Origin: an aff. Roholtiella sp. LEGE 12411
Lineage (GTDB): Bacteria > Cyanobacteriota > Cyanobacteriia > Cyanobacteriales > Nostocaceae
DNA: 64,000 nt
Direction: 5' to 3'
NCBI RefSeq assembly: GCF_015206995.1
Contig: NZ_JADEXR010000002.1
Coordinates: 1 to 64,000 of the forward strand
Shown here: one piece after another, positions 44,109 through 53,319 of the stretch
How positions within the stretch are numbered: position 1 is the stretch's first letter
Layout of the letters: every line of letters begins with the position of its first letter
The notes under the pieces: generated by a model
Seen by the model: the letters and a program-made list of their open reading frames with translations, nothing else
The model's database searches: none
Told to the model about the DNA's origin: nothing
Position numbers and translations under genes: made by a program

Positions 44109-44525
44109 TTATCCTGCAACGGAACCATCTCCTGCACGCTGACCTAATTGCCTGACTAAAGCAATGAGTTCAGTTGTGGACACATCTTTTTTGCAAAAAT
44201 TATCAAAACTAGGCATTGCTGTTGTTTCCTGAATATTTATATCTTCCACCGAGGAATAAGCAAGAATTTGAGTATTTGGAGATATAGCTTTAATATGACC
44301 AGACGCACTCCAACCATCCATGACGGGCATCTGTAAATCTAGAATAATCACATCAGGATGATAACGTTTAACCATTTCTATAGCTTCTTCACCATTACTA
44401 GCTAAACCTACTACTTGAATATTTTCTTGACCAGAAAAAACCAATTGTAAGGTTAAACGAGTTAATTCGTGATCATCAACTACTAAAACGCGCAAGGTAG
44501 AAAGCTCACAGGACAACATTAACAT
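44109..44525 (-). CDS. Single-domain response regulator
   Basis: This 138-residue receiver-only protein has the acidic pocket VVDDHEL, phospho-Asp in PDVIILDLQMPVMDGW, and a Lys in NFCKKDVSTTEL. There is no output domain, although the sequence resembles the receivers of LuxR/NarL-type regulators (VLVVDDHELTRLTLQLVFSGQENIQVVGLASNGEEAIEM). It may act in a phosphorelay or by protein contact. No kinase is adjacent; ppk1 lies upstream on the same strand. Confidence 0.88.
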   Translation of the reverse strand: MLMLSCELSTLRVLVVDDHELTRLTLQLVFSGQENIQVVGLASNGEEAIEMVKRYHPDVIILDLQMPVMDGWSASGHIKAISPNTQILAYSSVEDINIQETTAMPSFDNFCKKDVSTTELIALVRQLGQRAGDGSVAG

Positions 44526-44715
44526 TCCAGGGAAATATAAAAACTACGTGCAGTAATTTTTATAGTTTATGGGAACAAGTGCCAGCCCTAACTCTATCCT
44601 ATGGTTGAATAACTTGTGTATAACCATGATAAATAATTTAGATCACCCGAAAAAATTAAAGTTTTCTAAAAAAAACCAAGTTGAGCTAGTTGTCAAGGTA
44701 GAAACAACTTGTTTT

Positions 44716-46896
44716 TTAATCAATTAGGTTTGAGGTTATGCCAATTGAACGTAATGCCATATTCATCAGAGTTTTTTGTGAATTAGCTTCTGGACAATGA
44801 TCACCAGGACGTCGCTGGATGTAACTGCCATCGGGTTGTAACTCCCAAGCTTGACGGTTATCTGCCAACATAATTCCCATAACTTCTTGCAAATCTTTAG
44901 CAATATCTGGGTCTTTCACTGGGGTAATTACTTCTACTCGGCGATCTAGATTACGGCGCATCCAGTCAGCACTGCCGATATAAATTTCTTCCTGTCCGTT
45001 GTTATAAAAATAATAAATACGAGAGTGTTCTAAAAAGCGACCGACAATGCTGATTATGTGAATATTCTCACTAATGTCTTTGAGTCCTGGGCGTAAACAG
45101 CAAACGCCTCTGATAATTAGGTCAATTTGCACTCCAGCGCGGGAAGCTTCATATAAAGTGGCAATAATTTGTGGATCGACTAGGGCGTTCATTTTGGCAA
45201 CGATACGTCCAGAAAATCCATTTTGAACATTTTCGATTTCGCGGTGAATTAGTGCTAAAAAGCGATCGCGCATATTCACAGGTGCAACTAGTAACTCTCG
45301 ATAAGACTTTTGCAGAGAGTAGCCTGTCAAGAAGTTAAATAGATCTGTGATGTCAGCACCCAATTCTTCACGGCAACTGAACAATCCCAAATCTGTATAT
45401 AGTCTTGCTGTTTTCTGGTTATAGTTCCCAGTGCCAATATGTATATAGCGACGCATCCGGTCTTTTTCCCGTCGCACCACTAAGATGGTTTTACTATGGG
45501 TTTTCAATCCCACTAAACCATAGACAACATGAACTCCGACTCTTTCTAGTCGTCTTGCCCAGTAAATATTATTTTCTTCATCAAACCGAGCCTTTAATTC
45601 CACTAGTACAGACACCTGTTTACCATTTTCAGCAGCCGCAATTAAAGCATTGACTATGGGCGAGTCCCCGGAAGTCCGGTAAAGAGTCATCTTGATTGCT
45701 AACACATTCGGGTCATGGGCAGCGTGGGTAATAAAGCGCACCACTGTTGCCGAAAAGGATTGATAGGGATGGTGTACTAGCAAATCCTTTTCCCGAATTA
45801 CAGCAAAAAAGTCTTTTCCTTCGTCTACTTCGACAACATCCGGGTCTAAACTTGGTTCCCTCAGCCTTTGTAGGCGCAATGGTACAACAGATTGTCGTGG
45901 TGGGTCTTTGAGTTCCGGCAGTGGCAATGCCATAAAGTACATCAAATCCCGTAGTCCCAAAAGACCGTCTACTTCGTAAATATCGTTTTCTGTTAATTCC
46001 AAATCTTGCAATAATCGCGATCGCACTGGTTCCGGAGTCTGGGATTGAATTTCTAGTCGGACTGGACTCCCACCCATGCGCCGTTTTCGCAATTCCTGTT
46101 CTATGGCTAACAACAGGTCATCTGCTTCATCTTCTTCTAGCACCAAGTCAGCGTCACGGGTGATGCGGAAGGGATGATATTCAAGAATATTCATGCCTGG
46201 AAATAGGGATTCTAAATTATGGGCGATCGCCTGTTCCAAGGGTACTCCAGTCCAATGCACAGTTTGTCCATTGTATTTATCTCCTAACTCTGTCGGTATA
46301 GGTAAAAATCGCGGCAGAACGTTGGGGACTTTAACTCTGGCAAAGAATTCTTCTTCGGTATCTGGATTTTTGACTAGAACTGCTAAATTCAGACTGAGAT
46401 TGGAAATAAAAGGAAAGGGATGGCTAGGGTCAACAGCAAGGGGAGTCAAGACCGGAAAGACTTGTTCCTCAAAATAGCCCTCCAGATGAGTCCGCTGTTT
46501 CTGATTTAAATCTATGTAATTCAGGATATGGACGCCGTGATTTGCTAGCAGCGGTCGAAGTACTTGCTCAAAATGTTGGTGCTGTTTCGTTATTTGAGGA
46601 CTGAGGGTAGACCTAATATCGTCTAGCTGTTGTTGAGGCGTGCGACCATCGGGGGTTAACTGACTAACTTTTGCTTCTACCTGTTGCTTTAAGCCTGCAA
46701 CGCGCACCATGAAAAACTCATCCAAATTGGAGCTGAAGATTGCCAGAAACTTGAGCCGTTCGAGAAGGGGCGATCGCTGGTCGCAGGCTTCATGCAATAC
46801 CCTGCTATTAAACTCTAACCAGCTTAACTCTCGATTTATATAATATTGTGGGTCACTCAGATTGATGGGGGTCGCGCTCTTTTTGGATTTTGCCAT
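44716..46896 (-). CDS. ppk1: Polyphosphate kinase 1
   Basis: This 726-residue enzyme reversibly polymerises ATP gamma-phosphate into polyphosphate. All four domains are present: N-terminal (YYINRELSWLEFNSRVLHEACDQRSPLLERLKFLAIFSSNLDEFFMVRV), head, and two phospholipase-D-like catalytic domains with the autophosphorylated His in RYIHIGTGNYNQKTARLYTD and the second His in EHSRIYYFYNNGQEEIYIGSADWMRRNLDRRVE. The start is the ATG at 46896. It is divergent from the histidine kinase. Confidence 0.96.
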   Translation of the reverse strand: MAKSKKSATPINLSDPQYYINRELSWLEFNSRVLHEACDQRSPLLERLKFLAIFSSNLDEFFMVRVAGLKQQVEAKVSQLTPDGRTPQQQLDDIRSTLSPQITKQHQHFEQVLRPLLANHGVHILNYIDLNQKQRTHLEGYFEEQVFPVLTPLAVDPSHPFPFISNLSLNLAVLVKNPDTEEEFFARVKVPNVLPRFLPIPTELGDKYNGQTVHWTGVPLEQAIAHNLESLFPGMNILEYHPFRITRDADLVLEEDEADDLLLAIEQELRKRRMGGSPVRLEIQSQTPEPVRSRLLQDLELTENDIYEVDGLLGLRDLMYFMALPLPELKDPPRQSVVPLRLQRLREPSLDPDVVEVDEGKDFFAVIREKDLLVHHPYQSFSATVVRFITHAAHDPNVLAIKMTLYRTSGDSPIVNALIAAAENGKQVSVLVELKARFDEENNIYWARRLERVGVHVVYGLVGLKTHSKTILVVRREKDRMRRYIHIGTGNYNQKTARLYTDLGLFSCREELGADITDLFNFLTGYSLQKSYRELLVAPVNMRDRFLALIHREIENVQNGFSGRIVAKMNALVDPQIIATLYEASRAGVQIDLIIRGVCCLRPGLKDISENIHIISIVGRFLEHSRIYYFYNNGQEEIYIGSADWMRRNLDRRVEVITPVKDPDIAKDLQEVMGIMLADNRQAWELQPDGSYIQRRPGDHCPEANSQKTLMNMALRSIGITSNLID

Positions 46897-47106
46897 GATG
46901 ACTTAGTGTGAGGCAGATGTAGCCCATTTAGCTGGAGAATATAAACATAGTAAATTAAATAGGGGATGAAGAGAACGTAACTATGAACTGATAAGTGAGT
47001 AAATATAAACAACAAAATGCTGAAGCAACACCAACCGGATATCTGAGCGTGATTTCTTCACCTGTCTAACGCTTGCAATTCATCAAGCAAGCGATCGCCC
47101 TCTTGC

Positions 47107-47250
47107 TCAATTTCCTGGCAAGAACTCAAAATTACAGGCTACTCCTAATTTACTGTAAGCTTCCGTGTACTCTGGGTTAAGTTGTAGAGCCTGCTGGAAT
47201 GCACCCACCGCCTCTTGATTTTAACTACTCAACCCCAAAGCGGTTCCTAG
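47107..47250 (-). pseudogene. Fragment of a TPR protein gene
   Basis: The minus strand encodes NQEAVGAFQQALQLNPEYTE followed by AYSKLGVACN, an unmistakable TPR motif, then ends FEFLPGN and a stop at 47107-47109. One codon upstream the frame has a TAA, before which the TPR-like GTALGLSS can be read. With no start and an internal stop this is a decayed fragment in the ppk1-kinase gap. Confidence 0.7.
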
Positions 47251-47272
47251 TAGAAATAGTCAAGTAAAAAAT

Positions 47273-48703
47273 ATGTTTCAAGCTACTCGTCGCCGTCTTG
47301 CCCTCTGGTACACTGCCGTCACAGCCGTGTTACTACTACTATTTGCCAGTGGCGTATATTTATATGTCCGTAGTACGCTGGTTGAGCGGATTGATGACAC
47401 CCTTAACCATGTGGTGGAAATAGTAGAGAGAGCGTTCATAATTGAGCCAGTCAATTCTAATGCTGACAAATTCCACATTAATATAGAAGCCAGTTTTCGT
47501 GATAACGCTGACACCGTAGAAGATGATCACATCGATTTAGAATGGTTCAGTTCAACTGGTGAATTACTTTGGTCAACTCTATCTGAACCTCTAAATATTC
47601 CCATTCATGCCAACCGTACAGGTGAAACTGTACGTGTAATCAAACAAGAAAGATGGGAAGGGAATAAACTTGCTACTCCCCACTCTCCACTGTTATTACG
47701 ACAAATAACACAGCGTGTAGAAGTTGGACGGCAGGTATTGGGATATCTGCGTGTTAGCCATCCCTGGTTTGAAGTTACTAAACCCAGTCGTCAGTTAATT
47801 TTTGATTTAGCCCTAGGTATTGGGTTAATGCTGCTTTCCGTAGGTGCAAGTGGTTGGTTTCTCTCAGGTAAAGCAATGGAACCAGTCGGCGAGTCTTACC
47901 AACGTCTAAAACAATTTACTGCTGATGCTTCTCACGAACTCAGAAGTCCTATTACTTTGATTCAAACTAATGTGCAGGTTGCCCTTGCTGACTTGGAGTT
48001 AGCGGAGGCACAAACCACTACTTCTTTACACTATCGGCAACAGTTAAAAGTGGTGGAACGCTTAACACAGCGTTTGGGTAAGTTAGTTAATGACTTACTG
48101 TTTCTAGCACGGCAAGATAGCGGTATTACCAAAGATACCTTTTCACATTGTCCGCTTGACGCTTTGCTGATAGAAGTGGTGGAAGAACAACAACTATTAG
48201 CTGTTGAACAAGCAATTACCCTTTCTTTAAACTTAATTGATCCGTCCGCCCAAGAAACCAGCCCTGAATCACTTGACAGTTGGTTTACATTTTTTGGTAA
48301 TTGGAACCAGTTGGTGCGGTTGTTCACAAATTTGATTAGTAACGCTTTGCGCTACACTTCTGCTGGTGGACGGGTGAATGTGGAATTGGCGCGTATCGAG
48401 GGAATAAATCGGATATCTGGACTACGTTACACCAGTGCCCAGTTGCAAATTAAGATCAGTGATACCGGGATTGGAATTCCAAGAGAGGCGCTACCACACT
48501 TATTTGACCGCTTTTATCGGGTAGATCCGGCACGTACCCATACTACTGGGAATACAGCTACAGAAAGCGCTACTGGTTCGGGATTGGGATTAGCGATCGC
48601 TCAAGCTATTGTCGAACATCATCAAGGTCAAATTCAAGTTGAAAGCACACTTGGAAAGGGCACTACATTCATCGTCACTTTACCAATAACTCTTGAGTCT
48701 TAA
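47273..48703 (+). CDS. Membrane sensor histidine kinase
   Basis: In this 476-residue kinase, helix 1 (about 12-33) and helix 2 (about 177-197) flank a periplasmic sensor domain of about 140 residues. HisKA follows with FTADASHELRSPITLIQ (His221), then HATPase motifs N box FTNLISNALRYTSAGG, G1 SDTGIGIP, F box LFDRFYRVDPAR and G2 GSGLGLAIAQAIVEHH. It resembles the RppB/NrsS group of cyanobacterial kinases, but the signal is not clear. No cognate response regulator gene is adjacent. Confidence 0.88.
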   Translation: MFQATRRRLALWYTAVTAVLLLLFASGVYLYVRSTLVERIDDTLNHVVEIVERAFIIEPVNSNADKFHINIEASFRDNADTVEDDHIDLEWFSSTGELLWSTLSEPLNIPIHANRTGETVRVIKQERWEGNKLATPHSPLLLRQITQRVEVGRQVLGYLRVSHPWFEVTKPSRQLIFDLALGIGLMLLSVGASGWFLSGKAMEPVGESYQRLKQFTADASHELRSPITLIQTNVQVALADLELAEAQTTTSLHYRQQLKVVERLTQRLGKLVNDLLFLARQDSGITKDTFSHCPLDALLIEVVEEQQLLAVEQAITLSLNLIDPSAQETSPESLDSWFTFFGNWNQLVRLFTNLISNALRYTSAGGRVNVELARIEGINRISGLRYTSAQLQIKISDTGIGIPREALPHLFDRFYRVDPARTHTTGNTATESATGSGLGLAIAQAIVEHHQGQIQVESTLGKGTTFIVTLPITLES

Positions 48704-48927
48704 ATTTTTAATTACATAATTGTTTCCTGTGATAGATGCTGACGTTTAGGTTTAGACATTAATTTATACTGCAAAGGTTGAAAAATTAACTTACAAATTT
48801 AACTTTTAACAGTTTGATATCCCTACTGCCATGATTATTTTTAGTAAGTAGTCATCCAAACTGCGAGTTTAATTTGACAAAATTTTTCAGCTATGACGCA
48901 TTTATAAAAGTATTTCGGAGGGTTTAG

Positions 48928-49410
48928 ATGCCACCAGTTCCCATAGAAGAAAAAGATACAGTTTTTTTAGAAAAGGTTAAGGCTAAGAGTGGTTTAGCAG
49001 ATCTTTACGATGCTAGGGACTTAACCGAATTAGTATTCCGGGTAATGCGCGACTTGATGACTACCGAAGCTGCTGATCGGGTTGAAGAGGAACTGCACAA
49101 ACCAGCTGAAATCACCGATGATAAATCGCTGCAAATGGAAATTGCAGACCTGTGGCATGATACAAATCCGATTGTGGGATTCCTGAGCCGAGTGCGTCCA
49201 CCTTGGCAAGGCCCTGGTATCTTTAAAATTGATAGCGATCGCTTTTTATTTCGGGTAGCAAATGAAGGTGGAATGCCACCAAATGTAGACCGCGAACAAG
49301 TGGTTAAGGCCGTGTTTTCTGCTACTAAAGACGAATTGTCCTCAGAACGAATCCAAGAAATTGCTAGCTGGTTGCCTGATAGAGTTCGTCAACTTTGGGA
49401 AGAAGCTTAA
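48928..49410 (+). CDS. DUF2267 protein
   Basis: The 160-residue soluble, mostly helical protein carries a DUF2267 domain (FLEKVKAKSGLADLYDARDLTELVFRVMRDLMTTEAADRVEEEL and VVKAVFSATKDELSSERIQEIASWLPDRVRQLW). The domain occurs in bacterial stress-related or PRC-linked proteins without known biochemical function. A ribosome-binding GGAGGG at 48917-48922 supports the ATG at 48928. Confidence 0.85.
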   Translation: MPPVPIEEKDTVFLEKVKAKSGLADLYDARDLTELVFRVMRDLMTTEAADRVEEELHKPAEITDDKSLQMEIADLWHDTNPIVGFLSRVRPPWQGPGIFKIDSDRFLFRVANEGGMPPNVDREQVVKAVFSATKDELSSERIQEIASWLPDRVRQLWEEA

Positions 49411-49714
49411 TAAAGTTTTCAGTTAGGAGTTAGGAAATAATTCTTAACTCTTAACTATAACTCTTGATTTATTTACCCGCTGCTGACGAGTGAAAGATAT
49501 ACTTGTAAATCATCTTTTCTCATCTGTATCGTATGAGATAAAACTTCTTATTTAATTATTAATTTAAAATTAATCATAATTTTATACTTATAAGTAACAA
49601 TGATGCCTGAGTACAGCAGACAAAAGTAGATGAGTTTTCACTTTGCTTAACAGCAGTTGCAATTAAGCAAAGTACTGTAAAGCAGGTTTAAATATATTTT
49701 CCAGGAGGTAAAAA
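49411..49714. other. Gap with Shine-Dalgarno for the next gene
   Basis: 304 bp of AT-rich sequence with degenerate GTTAGGA/TCTTAACT repeats at its start. AGGAGG at 49703-49708 is a strong ribosome-binding site for the ATG at 49715. I see no other feature. Confidence 0.5.
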
Positions 49715-50548
49715 ATGAATAAATATCTAAAGTTACATAAATCGGCTGAGTTATTTGGCACTATTTGTGGGGGATTACTGATTAGCTTGTCAGCAATTCC
49801 TCAAGCAGCATTAGCACAGCCACAGCAATCAACTCCCAAAGTCAACCCTTGTCCAAAAATTTTCTACGAAGAACCACATAACAGTAGGATTTTGGTACCG
49901 CAGGGATGCCCTCCAAATGCTTTCACCCAACAACGACAAGCACAAGGAATAACTTCCAGCCAGGGAATTCCAACTACGACTCAACCACCAGCACCCGAAC
50001 AAGGAGTCCCAGTTAGTCCACAGGTTACAACTACTACCCAATCATCAGCTGCTGAACAAGGAGTCTCAGTTAACCCACAGGTTCCAACTAGAAGAATCCA
50101 GTCATCAGCTGCTGAACAAGGAGTCTCAGTTAACCCACCTACCGCCCAATCATCAGTAGCTGAACAAGGAGTCTCAGTTAACCCACAGGTTCCGACTACG
50201 ACTCAACCACCAGCACCTGAACAACAAGCCCCTAGCACCACGATCGCACTAGCGAATGGTAAACTTAATATCAGGTTAGTAAACGACACTGCGGCTAATG
50301 TAACTTATGAAGTAATTGGCGATACAGCAGCGCGATCGCTAAAAGGTAAATCAGATGTGATGCTGCAAGGTCTAAGTGCGCCAGTAACAGTGACGTTCCA
50401 ACGAGAAGATGGCGGACTATTAAAAGCGACTCCCCAGGCCTTTTCTGAGCCAGGAATGTTAGAACTGAGACTGAACGAAGCAACTGATATTGGCAAAGAT
50501 AGAGGTACGATGCGGATTCAACAAAACGGCGCAGTGTTGTTGAATTAG
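49715..50548 (+). CDS. Exported protein with internal Pro/Gln-rich repeats
   Basis: The 277-residue protein has a signal peptide (about 1-34, cleavage after AALA). Mature residues 35-175 are low-complexity, with imperfect repeats of SSAAEQGVSVNPQVPTT. The C-terminal domain (about 180-277: LANGKLNIRLVNDTAANVTYEVIGDTAARSLKGKSDVMLQGLSAP) is compact and probably beta-rich. It is a conserved type in Nostocales, of unknown function, likely in the periplasm or wall. Confidence 0.8.
   Translation: MNKYLKLHKSAELFGTICGGLLISLSAIPQAALAQPQQSTPKVNPCPKIFYEEPHNSRILVPQGCPPNAFTQQRQAQGITSSQGIPTTTQPPAPEQGVPVSPQVTTTTQSSAAEQGVSVNPQVPTRRIQSSAAEQGVSVNPPTAQSSVAEQGVSVNPQVPTTTQPPAPEQQAPSTTIALANGKLNIRLVNDTAANVTYEVIGDTAARSLKGKSDVMLQGLSAPVTVTFQREDGGLLKATPQAFSEPGMLELRLNEATDIGKDRGTMRIQQNGAVLLN
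50045..50205. repeat. Tandem repeat coding for AEQGVSVNP units
   Basis: Units with the core GCTGAACAAGGAGTCTCAGT recur three times with near-identity, and a fourth, more diverged copy precedes them. The array stays in frame within the exported-protein gene. Confidence 0.8.
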
Positions 50549-50562
50549 TTAGACAAACAATA

Positions 50563-50595
50563 AGATTCTCGACTTTTCTAAGAAGTCGAGAATCT
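50563..50595. terminator. Bidirectional terminator-like hairpin
   Basis: AGATTCTCGACTT (50563-50575) and AAGTCGAGAATCT (50583-50595) form a perfect 13-bp stem with a 7-nt loop between two convergent genes. Confidence 0.8.
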
Positions 50596-50612
50596 AAAGC
50601 TCTTAAATCACC

Positions 50613-51734
50613 TTAACGCTTCTGAATTTTAGCCAGCTTATCCAGTAAAAACACCTCCCGCTTACTGTCTTCCAAATTCCGCGCCAGTGTAATCGCCCTT
50701 TCGTAAAAATTGCGAGCAGTTGGGTAATTACCTAATTGCTCGTACAACTGAGCATAGGACTCAAACGAGTTTAACTCTTCTTGTAGACTTTGTAGTTCGT
50801 TAGCAAGTGTTAAGCGCTGTTCTAGCAAGTCAAAGGCACGCTCATAGCGTTTTACAGCACTGTGAGCTGTAACTAAGCCATCAATTGATCGTAATTGGTT
50901 AGTGCGATCGCTCTTAGTTTTTGCTATCCGCATTGCTGCCCCATAAGTGCCAATCGTATCTAGATAATTTCCAGATGCTAAGTAGGCATCACCCAAATTA
51001 TTCAGGGTATTTGCTTCACCGATAGCATCGCCAGTTTGACGGCGAAAAATTAAAGCATTTTCATAAAGTTTAATCGCTTTATTATAATCTCCTAATCTGG
51101 CAGTTACTAATCCCAAATTGCTCAAAGATAATCCTTCTCCTTCAATATTTTTGACATCATGAGCAATTGAAAGTGCTTCCTCAACAGTTTTACCAGCAGC
51201 AGCAAACTCCCCTTGTTGCAGCAAATATGTAGCGATGTTATTGAGCACAAAAATCTGAGATTGAAAGTCTTTAGTATCACGAGCGATCGCTAAACCTCGC
51301 CGTAAGGCATTATCCGCTTCTTTGAAACTACCTAACTGTACATAAGCCTTAGCAAGCAAATTATAAGTCAGACCTTGTGCTTTAAAATCGCCAATTGAGT
51401 GATATATTTGCTGCGCCCGCAAGCATGACGCAATTGCTTTATCAGCATATCCTGAAGCGTATTGTTGTTCAGCGATACGCAGCAAACTGTCCGCTTCATC
51501 TCTCGATTGTCGCCCAACCGAACTATTTAAAGGGCGGTGGAGTTGTTGGGTAATATCAACTGCGCCTGCTGCTATAGGACTAAGCAAAAAAGTAAACAGT
51601 AAATAAAAGCTGCAAAACTTGAATTTGTCAACCTGGCGTAAGGCATGGGTAACAGCCAAAATCCACAAACCATAGCGTCGGGTTGGCTCTAAATCCAAAA
51701 TGGTCTGCCCTAGGAATACATGCCGTTGTTTCAT
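50613..51734 (-). CDS. Exported or membrane-anchored TPR protein
   Basis: This 373-residue protein has an N-terminal hydrophobic segment (about 41-60, FCSFYLLFTFLLSPIAAGAV), suggesting export or anchoring. It then has about seven TPR motifs (IASCLRAQQIYHSIGDFKAQGLTYNLLAKAYVQLGSFKEADNALRRGLAIA and relatives; several carry the ALANLG-type pattern). TPR arrays mediate protein contacts. The basic 40 residues before the hydrophobic segment are unusual for a signal peptide, so the start could be internal. Confidence 0.82.
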   Translation of the reverse strand: MKQRHVFLGQTILDLEPTRRYGLWILAVTHALRQVDKFKFCSFYLLFTFLLSPIAAGAVDITQQLHRPLNSSVGRQSRDEADSLLRIAEQQYASGYADKAIASCLRAQQIYHSIGDFKAQGLTYNLLAKAYVQLGSFKEADNALRRGLAIARDTKDFQSQIFVLNNIATYLLQQGEFAAAGKTVEEALSIAHDVKNIEGEGLSLSNLGLVTARLGDYNKAIKLYENALIFRRQTGDAIGEANTLNNLGDAYLASGNYLDTIGTYGAAMRIAKTKSDRTNQLRSIDGLVTAHSAVKRYERAFDLLEQRLTLANELQSLQEELNSFESYAQLYEQLGNYPTARNFYERAITLARNLEDSKREVFLLDKLAKIQKR

Positions 51735-51831
51735 AAAACTTATCCCTGAAATTTCGGGTTTAAGTAGAAGGTTTAAGAAAAAGTTTTAAGTTTCTAAATA
51801 AAGACAATTAGCATACGCGTTTATACGTAAA

Positions 51832-52461
51832 TCAGGATTTACCTAAATCCTCGCTAAAGTAAATTGCGCGGATATCTACAGGTAATTTGTCTTCTAGCAT
51901 ACGATAGCCTTCTTGGAGAAAATTTGCTACTTCAATAGGGGCGATCGCTTCTCCTTCGGCTTGTAGATAAGCAGCGATTCTAGTTTCGCTCCAGTGAAAA
52001 GTTTGAGCCATCAACACAATTAATCGCAAAACTGGTTTTAGTTGGTCTAATGCTTGTTCTACATAGCACCATAGTGGCGGAGAAGTCGCCTGGAGAGAAT
52101 AATGAATTGCTTCTGTGGGTGGTAATTTAATCTCGTTAATACAGAAAGCTGTCATATTAATCAACCAATTTTGAATGGTTAAAGCTTCTTCGGCTGATTG
52201 AGCGCTGGTTAAATTTAGTCCACCGAGTTCGTAGTAGATGTGACGCCAAGTAAGAGCAAACAGATAATCTGCCTGCACAGGCGATCGCGCCGAATGCCGA
52301 ATCAAGGTATACACTATTGGGCTATAACGGCAAAAAATCACTGTAAAGTACTTGCCTGCCTCTGGATAGCGCTGAAACAGAGTCAGCAATTCATGGTCAC
52401 TGTGATGAAACAGCGATTTAACTAGTGGGTGATTAGCTTCAGGAAAATGAGGAATTTGCAC
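51832..52461 (-). CDS. Sigma-70-like (ECF-type) protein
   Basis: This 209-residue protein is arranged like a two-domain ECF sigma factor: a region-2-like part (LLTLFQRYPEAGKYFTVIFCRYSPIVYTLIRHSARSPVQADYLFALTWRHIYYEL, about 26-80) and a region-4-like part (LDQLKPVLRLIVLMAQTFHWSETRIAAYL ... VANFLQEGYRMLEDKLP, about 138-195). The DNA-recognition helix is poorly conserved, so it may act through protein contacts. No anti-sigma factor gene is adjacent. Confidence 0.68.
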   Translation of the reverse strand: MQIPHFPEANHPLVKSLFHHSDHELLTLFQRYPEAGKYFTVIFCRYSPIVYTLIRHSARSPVQADYLFALTWRHIYYELGGLNLTSAQSAEEALTIQNWLINMTAFCINEIKLPPTEAIHYSLQATSPPLWCYVEQALDQLKPVLRLIVLMAQTFHWSETRIAAYLQAEGEAIAPIEVANFLQEGYRMLEDKLPVDIRAIYFSEDLGKS

Positions 52462-52659
52462 AAGCCTTTCGGTTGATAGTTGTTAAAATATCTTTGAGGC
52501 TCATAGCCTCGTAGTTAAAAGCATAATATCTTGGTGTTGCTCAGTTTATAGCTGAGACTCACATTAGTTGAGTATTGATAAACTAAAAACAAAGACTTAA
52601 TTTTAGTCTTAATCGACAATCATAAAAAGCGATTCCCTTATACAATCCTTGATTTGTTC

Positions 52660-53256
52660 ATGGTTATAGCAGCTAGTGTGATATCGTTCCTGTTTAATCC
52701 TGTTACTTTAGGCTCTTTTTTACCTTCCCTGCCCTTGGATAGCTTGTTCTCTACCCAAGGCATTATGGTAATACTGCTGGCGGCGTATGCTGGAGCCATG
52801 TGGATGTTCCTTACTAGTGCCCCAAAAGTACACACCGTTATGGTGTCGGATTTGGAGATTGCACGACAACTGTATGAAGGTCTGCTAGATTTACCAGCAG
52901 CAGATGTGCCCTTACATTACTACTACAACTACGAACAAACTCTCGGCGCAACTGGGATTGATCCACTTTATATGTCCACAAGTCCCACTTTGTCAGGCAG
53001 AATGATGAATAATGCCAACGATGGGCTGTGGTATCAATTGAAGAAAAACACCCAGCTACACGTTATTACTGGTGCTAGTTTAGGCAGCAAAAATCAGCAA
53101 CGCCACGTTTGCTTTGAGCGTGACTGCCTGGAAATGATTTTAATGCGAGTTGAAACACGCGGCTTGAAGTTCAAGATTCGTAATCAGAAGCCCCTGAATT
53201 TTTTGGTTAAGGATTATGAAGGACGTGTTGTTGAACTGGCTGAAGTTGCAAATTAG
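52660..53256 (+). CDS. Membrane-anchored VOC/glyoxalase-like protein
   Basis: This 198-residue protein has two N-terminal hydrophobic segments (about 1-20 and 32-52) and a soluble part that begins KVHTVMVSDLEIARQLYEGLLDLPAADVPLHYYYNYEQTLGATGIDPLY, recalling the VOC (glyoxalase/bleomycin resistance) fold. The expected metal-binding His/Glu set is not clearly conserved, so catalysis is doubtful. The frame opens at a TTG (52654); the ATG at 52660 is preferred. It is conserved in cyanobacteria as far as I recall. Confidence 0.7.
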   Translation: MVIAASVISFLFNPVTLGSFLPSLPLDSLFSTQGIMVILLAAYAGAMWMFLTSAPKVHTVMVSDLEIARQLYEGLLDLPAADVPLHYYYNYEQTLGATGIDPLYMSTSPTLSGRMMNNANDGLWYQLKKNTQLHVITGASLGSKNQQRHVCFERDCLEMILMRVETRGLKFKIRNQKPLNFLVKDYEGRVVELAEVAN

Positions 53257-53266
53257 TCATAAAAAT

Positions 53267-53294
53267 GGTGCGTTAGGCAAAACCATAACGCACC
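53267..53294. terminator. Bidirectional terminator-like hairpin
   Basis: GGTGCGTTA (53267-53275) and TAACGCACC (53286-53294) form a 9-bp stem with a 10-nt loop between the convergent VOC-like and lysS genes. Confidence 0.7.
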
Positions 53295-53319
53295 CCACTG
53301 TTGAATGGCACTTACTGCC

